A stretch of DNA of 64,000 nt, taken from NCBI GenBank assembly GCA_036365455.1, contig JAWQUS010000020.1, positions 5,987,001-6,051,000 of the forward strand, in the 5' to 3' direction. Each line of letters opens with the position of its first letter. Within the stretch, counting starts at the first letter, position 1. This DNA is from Macrosoma leucophasiata (lineage: Eukaryota; Arthropoda; Insecta; Lepidoptera; Hedylidae). Of this stretch, positions 23,736-39,725 are shown piece by piece. The notes beneath the pieces were generated by a model. It ran no database searches, was not told where the DNA came from, and worked only from the letters and a program-made list of their open reading frames with translations. A program made the position numbers and the translations under genes.

Positions 23736-25152
23736 TAGATTAATACCTATTTCTTACACGAACACTAATTCAACTGATCATATTAAACCAAAAGTAGATA
23801 AAAAATATATAAAATGGGTTACATTAGGGTCGAACATTATTTTGAGATAATAACCGTTTCATTAACTTTGAATCCTACCTTGATTAAGATTTATTTTTTG
23901 TTGGGGTGGTAGAAACTGACTGTTCCCTAAACTGGAACATGCCTAATTGAAATCAAAAAGGATCATCTCGATGTAATTTTTAGTTACCGAAAAGTACGTG
24001 AACAAACATATAAACATACATACACTTACGAAATTTTGCACACGTGCTTAAAAGCCTCATTAAGATAATCATACTCGAATATTAGCCAATTCCAACAATA
24101 GCAAAATGTATACCTACTTTTCTAACTGATAACTTTTTGAAGTCAGTTAAAAATGTTATAAAATGATAACATAGAAGTTATAAAATCATAACAAAAGCTC
24201 GTAGTGATATTTACGCACAAATAAACATGAAGCGTTCTACTTACACCGCAAAATGCATATGTTTGAGGGTCGTAACATTAAAATAAATTACCAGGAGAGC
24301 ATAAAATGGTTGCAGGCACGTTCTACCAATATCAGTGGCTCGTGTATGGAAATTGTGACGCAGCGTGTACACTACGCTTCGACCTACGCTGCAGTGAAAA
24401 TTTCACACCCACGCGACTCAAAAGGTCGGTATCAACACGCGTATGTCGTAAACATTCACCAAGACCCGATGTTTACGAACTATGTATTAACGTTTATATT
24501 AGTCTAATTCTTTCCTAAACACCGTTACAATTTGTACTGAACTCATTTCGAGATATGCAAATCAAACAAAAAAGGAATTATGAAAATAAATACGTTGATA
24601 AAGATTCGAAATATTGTTTCACTATGGTAATATAATAGCGTTAAATTGCCCGTATCTAACCTACCTTTCGTGTCGAAAACTTTTTGTGTTGAACTTTGTG
24701 TAATAAATAAATATTATTTAAATCATATTAAGTGGCTGCGGTTATAATGGCATTCATCTTTAACCAGAGTAGCATATTATAGATTATTAAAAAATACGTG
24801 TTGATAATAAAATTGTTGTTTACAAATCAATATACAGCGACCGCTTATATTTGTATTAGTTTGAAAGTTCATTGAGGACTTTTATATTTACGATGTTAAT
24901 TTAACTCCCACGTAGATCCGGACGATCCTTTGTTGGTCGCCAGCGTCGAGAAAGGACGTCAGTCATCGCGGCGTCCTCATATTTGAGCACAGATTCAAAA
25001 TGAGCCGCCAGACCGTTACACACACAGAATTAACTAAGTGCCTCATTATTGTAAAAATAATGGTTTGTCTTCAGTTAGCCCATGCGATTCGCGATGTTTC
25101 ATAATCGGTGAAGAAAAATATTTAGAGTAGTATTGATATGACCACATTAACG
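23736..25152. other. No gene seen
   Basis: AT-rich, with overlapping short frames at 24253-24518 and no supported exon. Confidence 0.5.
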
Positions 25153-25422
25153 GCCGAATACTCAAACGTCCCTCAAATATTTAACGGCTTCTTAAACGTT
25201 TGAGCAGCTCTTAAACTCGATTTTCGTATACACAAACGCTAATTATAAACGTCTCCTATTAATTGAGACCCACTCAAAACTCTACTCAATAAAAAAATCG
25301 TATGCTCAAACGCGACTCAACGCTATCCTAGTGTCAAATCATCTGTCAAACCTATTTGAGTAGCTCCAAAATGTAAGAGTGGTCGTGAGGACTCTTAAAT
25401 ATAGTGAAATTTTGTATTCGGG
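25153..25422. mobile_element. MITE with CCGAATAC ends and internal CTCAAACG repeats
   Basis: Starts CCGAATACTCAAACGTCC and ends GTATTCGGG. The interior repeats CTCAAACG or close variants at least six times in both orientations. Longer relative of 11871-11985. Confidence 0.5.
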
Positions 25423-25562
25423 TTTTATACAATTCTTTATCGTCGTCATTTTTTCTTTCGGATCACGAAAGACCTTCTGTGAGTCGAGAAATGTTGGAAA
25501 GTTGAACAAATAAATTGATATCCAATGATACTAGAGGTAGTAAAGAGATAGATATATAAGGT

Positions 25563-25757
25563 TAACACCTTAGGCCTCAGGAGTGGTAACGCATCTGCAT
25601 TTGCCTCTGTGCCGGAAATTACAGGGCCGTACATTACCACCTGACCGGAACACGATAGTGCTGAACACTTCCATTAAGCGGCAAGTAGGTAGGTATATTA
25701 GGTAATGCGGTGGTGCCTACACCCGCGAGCTCCGTCACTGGAGCTCTACCACCAGTA
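25563..25757 (-). mobile_element. Metulj-like SINE with inverted internal segment
   Basis: The head half (25603-25757) is on the minus strand. The adjoining block at 25563-25602, AACACCTTAGGCCTCAGGAG onward, is in the opposite orientation instead of continuing. No A tail. Confidence 0.75.
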
Positions 25758-28013
<2,256 letters not shown>

Positions 28014-28128
28014 ATAGGCAAGAGGGGTGGCAATGCATTTGCATTTTAACCTCTAGTTTTTGTGTCGATGCAGTTTTTTTATCGATGTGAACTTGATGCT
28101 TGTTTGTCACCTTCTTTTCATAAAAATA
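28014..28128 (+). mobile_element. Metulj-like SINE, 3' fragment
   Basis: GGGGTGGCAATGCATTTGCA to the GATGCTTGTTTGTCAC block and an A-rich end. Confidence 0.6.
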
Positions 28129-29271
28129 TGAATGAAAAAGCCGCCCACGGATCAAAAATCTGCGCTGACATAAATTTCGAAAATTATGTTGACATTTACA
28201 AAATCTAGAGATAAATAAAAAACCCAGTCTTGATATGGGCAACATTACACCCCAATAATGATAAGATTGTAGCTGATAAACTAGATCCATTTACAACTAC
28301 TCGGCCCAGCATAGATCGGCTGCCTGTCTGTGTTCACCTTAATACATTACCAGTCTCCCGGCAAAAGAGAACTTAGTTGTCTGTAATTAGTGGCACTTTG
28401 AGGGATAATTTATTTACTTGCGCATAATGTCTAGCCCGGCGCATTGTTAATGGTGCTTTTAATAAAACAATGAAAGGTAACGTAGTGTACGCATTTAACG
28501 GGTTAACGAACGTTAGTGTTGCCGAGAACGTTGGACCGTTTCGGGATGCTTATTCTTTTGACGTGTTTGACGTGCAAGTAATTAAATTATCTCCAGGCTC
28601 CATTGTTCGAAATCCCGGGAGTTCACTCCCGTTCGTTTTAGAGGAGACGGTATCAAGTGAAATAAGTCATTGCACTCAGACGTTTCTCAGACGTGCCGTT
28701 CGCTGTCTAAATTTACTTGGTGCATGCATTGTTTTACGACAGAAGCAAGATTATTTTTGGGTACTAAAAACGATTAGTTCTTTTAAAAATTCAAAGTATC
28801 GAAATGAATATATCCAACCAAGAGACATAGTGGGCCGTGACTCTGATATTTCTCATTATTGTCATTAGATCATATTAAGCAGCTTTTATTTGTAACGATC
28901 CCAGACGCAGTTTATTTTTGCATTTAACACAGATCAGTTCTATGCGATGCGAGGGGCCTCTACTCTTTAGTTAGATGTTATTTTGTATAATCCAATCTTA
29001 TCATCTCTAATAAAAAAAATCCTGTCTCTAATATCCTAATGCCGACAATTTTTTAAAGTACTATTTAACTAACTCCAATAAATACGAAGTGATCTCATTT
29101 TATTACGTCTCGACCTGAATCGTCAATCGTCAATGAATCAAAATGTTTATTTTTTTCTGTAGAAAAACATACCCGCGTAACGCAACCGTTCAAACTGCCT
29201 CGTGCATCATTTACCTGTGCTGGGGTTAGGTAGCGGGCGAAAGTCGGCGGGTCGCGCGTGGGCGCGCTCAC
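28129..29271. other. Probable intron or flank; no exon seen
   Basis: Contains the 132-codon frame 28470-28868, rejected. Lies downstream of the 29390-29272 exon on its strand. Confidence 0.45.
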
Positions 29272-29390
29272 CTGAATGTCCGAGGGCGCGCTCATGGAGG
29301 CGAGCTGGTCCTCCGCGACCAGCCTGCCGTACAACGGCACGTGCCGCCTCTCTCCGGCGGCCTCCGGCATGCCGCCGCCAACCACGCCCA
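29272..29390 (-). CDS. Internal coding exon of an unidentified host gene
   Basis: This 119-base minus-strand exon has a textbook acceptor (TTTTGTTGCAG ending at 29391) and donor (CAG|GTGAGC at 29272/29271). Its codons are strongly G/C-ending, unlike the AT-rich surroundings. In the frame left open by the 41034-41004 exon it encodes about 40 residues: a Gly-rich start, an acidic and Arg-rich middle, then P-L-Y-G-R-L-V-A-E-D-Q-L and M-S-A-P-S-D-I-Q, ending on a codon boundary. The open frame continues into flanking DNA on both sides, but codon bias stops at the splice sites. No domain is recognisable, and there is no transmembrane segment or zinc-binding pattern. It looks like the N-terminal, low-domain part of a larger regulatory or cytoskeletal protein; that is inference only. 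No following exon was found in the remaining 29 kb. Confidence 0.65.
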
Positions 29391-32300
29391 CTGCAACAAA
29401 ACATACATGTTTATTAAATAACAATAAAACTTTGTAATGGGTTGAAAATTTTGGATTCATCATCAGGACGTATGGCTACAGATTCTGTAAAATCATTTGT
29501 AACGATCCCAAACTTTTTTCATTGAGGAGGTTTTATAACCAACCATCTTTAGAATCCATAATCAGGTATTGCTCAACAATAAGGTTCAATCTTTGAACCA
29601 GAAAGACAGTAATCGTAATATGCTAATCGTAGTTATTGAGCTAAATGCATTTACAGGGTTCTTAATTACGTTTGAAGATCATTGTGCAGGCGGCCCCAAG
29701 TATACTAAATGTCACACTTAAGTGGAAACTCAATCTAGAGCTCAGTTTAACGGGTCTGAGTGGGTGTAGAGAAACCGACGCGACCGTATTAAGTAAAAGA
29801 AATATTTGTAATGCCTGGCCAATTCTTTAAACAGTGCCACTCATCTTACGGTTTTAAATATCCCTGTCGCACTGTTTTAGTGTATAATAGAATAATTTGT
29901 TATCATATATCCTATTTTGTTGAAATATAAATATCGGTATAGCAATGTTTAAAGAGTCACGTCATACATAAGTGGCCATTCGAGAATACAACAAAAACAC
30001 GGCGTCCACTTTCGATGCAGAGTTTCGTTTCGTTGATATTATATTAACATGACCTTTTAAACAATCGCCTTGTTATACTTTGAACTTTCGTTCTTTCATG
30101 TTGCCGGTAATATTAGCCAATCTAATTATACGGTCGATTGGTCGAATTCAAGAATATCATTCGACCAATACCCATTATTGCGGCAATCAATGACATCCCA
30201 CGCGTTTCTACGTGGGCGTCTATGGGTGGACGGGATGAAACATTACAAAAGCACAATTTGGAATTGATAACACGAACTTTATGACTAATTTTAATGATGA
30301 GGCGTTGTGATTTCATCATTATTTATTTTTCGGATGGATACGCCAACAATTTCACATCTAATAATCGAATAGATACCTATAAGTGTTCGATTTTTAGATA
30401 CTTTTAAGGAATGAAAAACAGGATAGTCGGTGTGCAGTTATATAGATTAAGCCATGTAACCTTTGCGTCTTTAAAAAGTACGTTTTTGTTCCCAAAAACA
30501 TTTTGAATACAAATATGTATAGTTCCTTAAAATACAGTTAAGAGATCGATGAACCAGTGGAGTGGCGCATGTCAATCAAATTCCTACCATAATAGTTCAA
30601 ATTTCCATTTAAACGAGACTCGCTCACCTCGGCTCCGCCCACGATGCGCTCCCAAATGTTAAAAACACTACGACCCTATTTCCTACAGGATTATTCTATT
30701 TTTCTTTAATTTCTGGACAAATTTGATGCGAATATTTTTAATCACTAAGAAGAAAGTTAAAATAGAAGTATGTATCTTCACGCCAGGTCCCTAACGGGGT
30801 AGGCAGAGAGTGTAGAGCGCCAGACATCCCGGTTCTGACAAACCTCTCGTGCCTCGTCTACCTTCATCATTCTCTTCATACATGCACGCCGATTCCTAAG
30901 ACTTTTGACCCCACCATCAGACAGAACTCGACCTATTTGGTCATGGTAGGTCAGCCTTGGTCTTCCTGGGCCTCTGCAACCAACCACATTCGCATTGTAT
31001 ATCTGTTTAGTCATTCGCTCATTCGACATTCTTTCTATATGCCCGAACCATCGGAGCATGCCTTTTTTCATTTTTACACCGATACTATCATTCACACAAA
31101 GTCTCTTTCTTACATCTTCATTACGAACGCGATCGGTGAGTGATACACCGCAGATCTTGCGCAAAGATAAAATAGAAGTAAGTAATATTATTCGATTATT
31201 AAGATACAAGTTTTGATTATTAGGGCAAAGAGTACCGATACTTTGAACAAAGTGGTTTAGATATTGTCAGAAGATGGATACTTATTTAAGAATCTTCGAA
31301 GTCGGCGTCCAATTGAAGGATTTTGAATTGAATATAGAACTCTAAACTAAACAAGTTCTGCAAGAACAGAAATGACTGGCACCCTGTATTATGTCTTCAT
31401 ACATGAATAATATATGTATATTTACTACCTAATGCCACTTGAAACACAATGAATCACAATTCGCACCATGACTGGATTACTGGGCGTAGGCAGGTCGCAC
31501 CGTCGTGTGGCGGTCGCTTTCCACGAAGCAATTGTTTTATTAGTCATTTTATAATTCGCAGTTCGTACATAATGCAAATACGTGGGCGTTCACAATTTCT
31601 CTAATAAACACTTTATTAGACAGAGCGGCATTAAGACAATTAGTTGATAACATCTCCATGTAATGGAGTGAGAAGGGTGTTGGTAGGCAAACTGTTTACT
31701 TTCATCCAACGTTACAAATTTGGAGCACGACGAATTTCGTAGAAATTTACGAGAACTATGGGTAATTGTTAACTAGGACCAGCGTCATACTGACGTTGCG
31801 ATACCGCGCTATTCTCAGTTCGCTTTTATATTACATCGACAATGACGTACGAGATTATAATGTGAATGTTGTTATGATTGTTACGTGGGAGCGACAGAAT
31901 ACTAAACAAAATACATCATGTGATAGACGAGTCACGGTAGTTCTAATAAAAGATGATATAAACTCACCTCTATAAAACTTGATTCAGCATAAAAAAGTAG
32001 GTGCAAGTCAGATTAGCACATAAACGATTCCTTACTTCCGGGTTTTTTTTTAATTGCATGTTTTATATTTTACTGTCAATAACTTAACGAAAACCTAATT
32101 TCTAATGGCAAACAGTTTACAATGCAGTTACTATTTATCAAGATAACAAATATAAAATTCTTGTAGGGTAATACAGGTATTTAAGTCTACTTTTGATGGG
32201 ACTTATCTCACTCTTGGTAAGTTGTACAAGAGCAATAAAATATCAGCGGTTCCTTCTAACATGAGTGTACTTCTTATTTCTTAATGTCAAAAGCACAAGA

Positions 32301-34735
32301 ATACGGGCCACCTGGCGGAAAGTTGTTGCCACCGACTTTGAAATTTGCAAATATCAGGCGAGTTGGCAATGTGCTGCCAGTCCTGAAGATTTTTTTTGAC
32401 GCTAGTTAGGGTTCTTAAACCCCATTTTGAAGCGCCGGGGAGACTTTAGTTAGATTAAAGTCCAGGAATATATCATAAAAATTACAACACGCCGGCCGAC
32501 GCTTACTCTGATTGGCAGATAAATATTACAATAGATGTAACACTCCTAGTTATATCTGAGCACAATTTTTGAGTATTCGGTTACAAAATGAAACATAATA
32601 TCGCAACACATACAACCTGGCCTTTAAAACGCTGCTATCACAATTTGGAAACCGGTGCCGAACCAAATTGATAAATTCGCCTTGTAAGACACACTAAGCA
32701 AAGATATGTGTTATTTTTTAATTGCGCTTCAATGAGTCGATTTTTTAATCATTCAGTTAGAATAATGAATGGTATACCTCAATTACCAGTTAAAATTCAA
32801 TGAAATACTTATAGGTATCAATTTAACTGTCTCGCGCATTTCGTTAGAAAACAAGCAGATAAAAAGTACGTTTACACGGTGTTGTTATTTCAGTGGTATT
32901 TTAACAGATTAACCAATAAAGGTAGGGGTGTTATAAAAGGGAATGGCGCCCGTGAGAATAAAGATATGAGTGGGAGATCGTTATCAACGTTGTTTTATAG
33001 GTAAGCTACTTAGTGAACTTGGCTTTTATGGACGTTATTACTCGAAACAGGACCATGTCACAAGCGAGGGCGAAGCACCAGTAGTGCCGACGAGTGAGCA
33101 TAAGCATAAACACACAATATCTTATTGTTAATGATGGTGGGAAGAAAATCATGAAGTTCACATGAATGGTAAGTTCATAACGCAGCTTATAGGCATCTAA
33201 TCAAAAAAGAGGAGGTCAAATGAATATTTTTATTATTAAAACTGTCTAAAACGTAGTCACCGACTTCAGAATTTCTTTTTGTGGACTTTAAACGTGGTAT
33301 CTTATCTTAATCCATGTTGTGGTCGGCCCATGAGCATTGTTAACAAATCAAATACCTTTTACCTATTTTTCAAACCACTTGTTTAATTATGGGTATTGGT
33401 TCCGTTCTTCATAACTGCATCCAAATATAAGGTGCGAGAGTGAACTTTGCTTGAAACCAGAGGTCGCAGACAAGTTAATTCAGTCTTATTTATGTACCGT
33501 CTGGCCCGACGTGACATTTCATAATAAAACACCACCGTACGAGGCTCACTCGTTATTTCAAGGCGACTTTTGTCGAGCGAAGTTTGTTGAACGTCTAGTA
33601 AGTTCATATTATTTTACATTTTTACTTTAATTGCGATTTAATTTCTGGATCCCATTTGGCAACTGGTTAGCCCCTGGAGTCCCATTTGTAATTGAATACT
33701 AAACACATTACTAACGTCTTATAAAATAAACAGTGAATTGTGTTTTATCATTTAAGTACGCCTTGCATCAATTTAGATATCGATAAGACGATATATAAAG
33801 AAAATGAAAGAAACATAAGAAAACTGAATATATATAAAGAATAATACTATTTTAAATGTTCATACGATCAATTAAAAAAAAACAGTATTTTTGGACAAAA
33901 AAAAAATTGCTGTCGTAGAAATTTCTATTACAATAATTTGTAGTATTAAAATATTTACATCCGAATTAAGCTAATTTGGAGACCACTAGAATATTAAATA
34001 GTTTATAACAAGTAAAAATAATATATGCATTTTCGTAGTACAGCTCTTAACAATGCCAGAGAATATGTAATAATACAATACCAATTCTACTCTAGAGCCT
34101 TTTAGATTTTAGAACATATCTGCGGGATTCAATACTATCTATCGTATGTAATGAACACTAGATTACCACTTCACTCAAATAACTACGTAAATACAATATC
34201 ACAAAGAATGGATACAGTAAACAACAATATGTGTACATATTGTAGTTTTATACCTACTGTGGGGCTGTGAGTGTAAGCGTATTTTATTTTTATTTTATTA
34301 TATTATCATTGAAGACATAAATACCTACATATCGGCCTTATTGGCAGTGCACGGAGCACTTTCATTTACCAAAGTGTTTTACGTAAAAAAAACCATCCGC
34401 TGAGGTCATCTAGAACAAGTACCTACCTCACGTTTCATTTGCGATATACGATTAACTTAATATTGGTAAATTTTGTATAAGATTACAGAAAGGCAAAAAA
34501 AAATCATGACTTTTATCAATTGATGAGTAAACGCGCTGGGTTTTTTACTCACGCTATTTATTACTTCAAACTTACATTAAAATATGGAATCGATCTTGTT
34601 TGGTTTAAGAGGAAAAATGCTCGTGAGTCTCTAGGAATATTTTTCATTTAATTGCAGTGCTATTTTCACCATTAGGGTATTTTTATTAAATTCAGAAACT
34701 TTTCTGAATTAATAACACACCTAATTTATTTGCAA
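29391..34735. other. Probable intron with one LINE fragment
   Basis: AT-rich and, apart from 30773-31165, without recognised repeats. A minus-strand 74-codon frame at 33607-33383 has no flanking splice pair. Confidence 0.45.
30773..31165 (-). mobile_element. RTE-like LINE, 3' end with C-terminal reverse-transcriptase-protein coding
   Basis: A minus-strand frame reads through K-I-C-G-V-S-L-T-D-R, M-L-R-W-F-G-H-I-E-R-M, G-R-P-R-L-T-Y and ends S-A-Y-P-V-R-D-L-A-stop at 30778. This pattern is typical of the C-terminal tail, after the polymerase domain, of lepidopteran non-LTR retrotransposon proteins. Only the last ~130 residues remain, so the copy is 5'-truncated, as usual for LINEs. The final coding stretch (S-A-Y-P...) and the bases after the stop match the 3' tail of the tRNA-headed SINE family in this window, which suggests that this LINE class mobilised the SINEs. 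The RTE label rests on that tail sharing, recalled from work on Helicoverpa. Confidence 0.8.
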
Positions 34736-34913
34736 CTAGCGGCTCGCCCCGGCTTCGCACGGGTGCAAATAATGTAATATAGCCTATGTCACTCAGTGAA
34801 AATGCAGCTTTCTAATGGAGAACAAATTTTTGAAATCGGTCCAGTAGTATTTGTGTGAAAACGTTACAAACATACATACAAAAACACAAACGTTTCCTCT
34901 TTATTATATATAT
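34736..34913 (-). mobile_element. Helitron-like element (family C)
   Basis: CTAG at 34736-34739, next to the hairpin GCACGGGTGC, then GAAATCGGTCCAGTAGTA and the AAAGAGGAAACG start region. It abuts the A-rich tail end of the SINE at 34916-35193. Confidence 0.65.
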
Positions 34914-34915
34914 AT

Positions 34916-35193
34916 TTAATGTAATGGAAGTGACAAACAAGCACGCAGTTTACATTGATGTTAAGTGATGACGGCAGCCTATAGACACCCACACAAAGAC
35001 CAAGGTCAAATGCAGATGCGTTACCACTCCTGAAGCCTAAGGTGTTGCCTCTGTGCCGGGAATTACAGGGCCGTACATTACCACCTGACCGGAACACGAT
35101 AGTGCTGTACACTACCAATTAGCGGCAAGTATATTAGGTAACGCGGTGGTGCCTACGCTCGCGAGCTCCGTCACTGGAGCTCTACCACCAGTA
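34916..35193 (-). mobile_element. Metulj-like SINE, full-length
   Basis: Reads on the minus strand from CTACTGGTGGTAGAGCTCCA to CCATTACATTAAATA. It abuts a Helitron-like element at 34736-34913. Confidence 0.8.
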
Positions 35194-35402
35194 GTAAGTA
35201 ATTTATAAAGCATATATTGCATAATGCAACAAATCAAGTACAAGCATCAATATGGTAATCAGCTGTTTAGTTTCACAGTATTCAATCACATCGCAATCAA
35301 TTGTTTCAGGATCAGCGCAGTATCGCAACAGACGTCAACATCATATCATCGAGGAGCCGAACGGTGTTACTTGATTAACGTCGCGTCGCTGCTTCGCTCC
35401 TC

Positions 35403-35576
35403 TAATAGTCGTAACACACGTCCGGATTTGGTACGAAGCGGACAGCGGATTCGGTACGCTCCAAACCAAATTTGGCCGTGTGTAGAGGAGTCAGAAATAT
35501 TATTAATCAAGTCAGATGCGGTCCGCTCGCGCGGGTTTGGTCCGGCGGACCGAATCCGGTCGTGTGTTACTATTAT
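35403..35576. mobile_element. GC-rich MITE with ~28-base terminal repeats
   Basis: Left end AATAGTCGTAACACACGTCC; the right end read inward is AATAGTAACACACGACCGGA. Both continue into GGATT(T/C)GGT. The interior is GC-rich. The overlapping open frames on both strands are by-products. Confidence 0.65.
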
Positions 35577-36807
35577 AACGATCAACTCAAATGTCAGTTA
35601 TCTAACGCATAGATTCATACTTGTTTGAGGTGCAATTCACTACAATAAGAATCTATGCGATAGATGGCAGCGCCAAAGCGGCATATAGTCGACCGCCCCC
35701 CAGATCGCTGAGCAGTTTGAGAGCTAAGACCTTGTCCCGTGGCCTAATTCTTATACCATAATCGTCGTTGCATCGTAACTAAATCGATGCGCCAACTTGA
35801 TTCAACCAAAGCGTAGAGCAAAGTCAATTCAGTTCCAATTCAATGATTTATTATGCTATGACAATCAAGCCACAGAAAAAGCGAATGCGCCGCGATTCTT
35901 TCGCGCGTATTACGCACGAACATTGCTCATTCATCAGATGGATGGTGCCAGAACTTTGCTACAAATTAACAATTTCATATCAAAATTTCGTGCACTGACT
36001 CTAAAAATCGAGCGCAAGCTAGACAATGGACGAAACAAGGCGCCTCTATCTGTCTATCTCTCTCTATATACCCATATAGTTTTTTTTTAAATTTAAATTG
36101 GTAACATTTTAATTAAAGAAGAATTCCCTCAATATGTTTTATATGAAAGATTGTCAACAAACATTTACATCACGCGAACAAGGAAGAAGTAAAACAATTA
36201 GATAATGATAACAATTAAGTAATGTAAGACGTGTGTATACAAGTAACAAAAGATTACTGACGGTTTATAAATAAACCAACAACAAAATATTATGATAATA
36301 AGACAGAAAAAAATCGCCTTTTATTACTATTATTTTAAGACTAACTAAATCTAATAAGTACCATTGATTTGAAATTGCAATAGATCATCAACGACCAAGA
36401 TATTTATGCCCCAGAAGCCAAATTAATCTAGCCTTAAGAGAGGCAGTGCATTTGTATCGAGGCTTTTAGCTCTTTTATAGAAGTCGATATCCTGTAGTCT
36501 GCAGTAATCTTTGAACTGCACGCATGATTGCCGTTTCAAGTGCATTTCAGCAACATAAAAACACAGACTATTATCAGACTAGACAGCATATTCCTACGGC
36601 GTGTTTCTTTTTTGGATTAAGATAATAAATAGAACTAAACACAAAATGTATCTATTAAACTTCTATTTACATTAATTTACAAAGCCTGTTAATTTATCTA
36701 CATCCACATGGAGCTCTCTTCTTCGTGTAACATTTTTAGAAGACCGCATTGCCACTTTGATTGGCAACGCTTATTCTTTGTACAAAGAGTAGTCCAACTT
36801 TCTGGAG

Positions 36808-36949
36808 GCTTTCGATTATGACGTTATCTTGTCAGTTTCGCGCTGCCTATTAAAACATTTTGCTCTAAAGTATGTACCTGCCGACGAAAATACTTCCAGG
36901 CAAAAGTTAGGTAGCAAGAAACTGACAAAACGACGTCATAATCGAAAGC
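36808..36949. mobile_element. MITE with ~42-base imperfect terminal repeats
   Basis: Left end GCTTTCGATTATGACGTTAT; the right end read inward is GCTTTCGATTATGACGTCGT, both followed by TTGTCAGTTTC. 142 bases, no coding capacity. A plain TA or 8-base duplication is not obvious. Confidence 0.65.
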
Positions 36950-39725
36950 ATCTCGAAAGCATTGGAGTTAAGCGGTCGCCCCCCTGATAGCGTCTACGAA
37001 ACATATCGAAATGTCTTTAAATAAAAGACGAGCACGAGCACTGAGTTATATAAAGGTGGAGTACCTTTATATAACTGTTTAATTACATTTCATAGTATTA
37101 AGTAATGTAAGTTCACATAGATACCGCACAGTAATCCCTGTGTCATTGAAGAATAGAATCCATACACATAACGCGGAGGTGACAATGGCTAGACATTGAG
37201 ACGATAAGATAAGCTAACAATGTTGTGAGGCCGTATCTATCAAAGAGTTTCCTTGATTTTTATAAAGCTAAATATATTTCACCACTATATTTTTTTACCG
37301 ACTTCATGCTTCTACAAAATTTCCCTTAGATGAGGCAAGATATTGTGTGTGCGAGACATTAAAATGTTTGGTTTTCAATTAAAAGTAAAATTAATTTTAA
37401 ATCTTGCATAAAAATGATGACCGTAATCTTTCACTTGAATTTGTAGCTCAATTAATAAATTAGGTAAATATACAAGTGTGTAGTACCGGTAGTACGTACA
37501 AATACGCGAATGGTCATAGAAGACCAATAAGTACTACATTAAATGATGAAATCATTTAATTTTTGGAATCTATTTTCTATAGATTTTGTTTATTTTATTT
37601 CATATCCATGTAGGTATGTTGTAGACGGACTTAGTTCTTATAATCTGATCCGCATACACCAACAACAAAGGTCGCAATTTAAATGCGTAGCAACTGCAGT
37701 GCTCTAAGTTCTTTTGCCACTGTGACAGAACTCCATAAAATTATTTACGAATAAACGAGTTTGTTGTGTAAAAAAAATACAAAATAAACTTCAGTTTCGT
37801 TTGTCTTGTAAAGATTCACGTAAATCCGTCTGAAATCCGATCTCCGTAAACAAAAATATTAATAACGTAATCCCAAAGTAATATGAAACATTTGTAGTAT
37901 ATTTCACAACACGGGCGCAATGAAAACATCCATGAGACGACGGCCTTTCTATTTACCAGGCTCACACGCGGCCATGCGCGCGTGTGGATGGGAACAAGAA
38001 ATGCAACTGCGCAGTTTGTTGCGAAACTGCGCTCACTGAACATCGCACCGACAGAAAACATTGTTGTAATTACTCATTATTTCTGAGAGCCTAGTAAATC
38101 GCTTGATGAAATACACCACAAGTCTTGCTTATTACGTGTTAATTAGTGACCTAAATAAGGGTCAGCGGATAACGTCTATCTTTCGACTCGTAAACAAGTG
38201 TAACAAATTACGTTTTTGTACATACATACAAGATCGATTAACATTGTCGCATGATAAAAACTTCGTATTGATTATGTAGATCCCTAACGTAGAATCGACA
38301 ATGCCCTTACGATACGATTACGAATATAATCAGCTAGGCAACCAAGTGCGTGTCTCCGTGTTTACATTATTGTTGCTGTAAATAGATAATCGATACGCTT
38401 TGCTAAAGGCGCCATCTAATATGTAACGCGTACATGCGATGCGTTTCGTGCTGAATGGCCGACATTGTTCGTGGCGTAGTGGAGAGAAATTACTGAACAC
38501 CGTGGCGTGTTGAGATAATCTCCATTGTTTCCAGTGGCTAAGTTTAGTCAATCTCACATAACTTCATAAGAAATCGGCCAACTCGAAGTGTGCCGCAATT
38601 GTTTACAACGCAGATAAACGTGTAAATAATCAACATCCGGATGACTGAGCCCAGATGAATGGATGTACGTCGCCGATTGAAAATCAGGACGCATCCGCCT
38701 ATTAGCATTACCTCCGACTGTTCTGCGTAATGAGTCTCTGTAATGAGTGCACAAAATTTGAATGCTCGGAAAAATTTTGTAATCCTTAAATTTTGTCTAG
38801 CACGGGAGACTAAAGTTGCAAGTTGAATGAACTGTTGATAAACAGACGAGTTATTAACATACTATGCAACTTCATGCAATTTAAAGTGATACATTTTAAT
38901 CCGCATACTAAGGAGGTTTGTCATAAATATGTAAGTACAAGTATTTATATAATCATGATCAATTGATAAATGTACCGAATAAAATCAAATCAATGTCATG
39001 AAGTTTATGGCACATCCATTTCATAAAGACAAGTATTCAAGATTCCATTGTAAATAAACATTGGAAAATTTTTAAATAAAACCGCGCCGAGCGAATACTT
39101 GAATATAAAGGCAGTAATGAATATTTTCATTGATCGCATCAACTCGTACACGCCGACACCGCGACGTAGGATCTACGCCGGGCGTCGAGACTGTCAATAT
39201 TTACGACGCATTATTTATCTCGCGAATCGCATCACGGCTAATTCGATTTCAATGCCAAATAGGTGAAACATGTCTTTCACCTCGGGTGTATCGTACTAAT
39301 TTTAGATAAACTTCAATTCGGCGTAGAAAGGTGGCACGCGGCGAAAGCGCACGCGATCTCGGCATCTGTGATCGGTGATACTATAACTCGTTTGCATTTT
39401 AAACTGCGCAGTACTGAGTGGACTGAGTCCGCAACCAGTAGAGCTATGCGATAAATGTGAACGCATACATAACCGAGCCGACAGCGTCGAACTAGCCGAA
39501 CGAAATGAATTTATTTGACGAATTCATTCACTGAAAACCAATGAAACCTACGAGGTATCATATAATTTAACTTTTGTATTATGATGGTGATAAACTAGCA
39601 TGCAGTTCACATTAATTGTAAGTAAGTAAGTACTGCCTTTACATATTTACATACACAATAACCAGGCGCCAAAATGCAGTTGTTGTTGATAAAAAATTAG
39701 GTACTACTACTTAGATTCACTAATC
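36950..39725. other. Probable intron, no exon seen
   Basis: AT-rich. Several 60-80-codon frames without splice sites or family features. Confidence 0.45.
37044..37076. repeat. Short perfect hairpin
   Basis: AGTTATATAAAGGT and ACCTTTATATAACT, 14-base arms with 5-base loop GGAGT. Unknown role. Confidence 0.7.

Noticed and set aside
28470..28868. 132-codon plus-strand open frame
   Set aside because: Longest-class frame expected by chance in 64 kb; no recognisable domain, no codon bias, no splice sites or repeat similarity.
35224..35628. 134-codon plus-strand open frame
   Set aside because: Most of it runs through the GC-rich MITE at 35403-35576.
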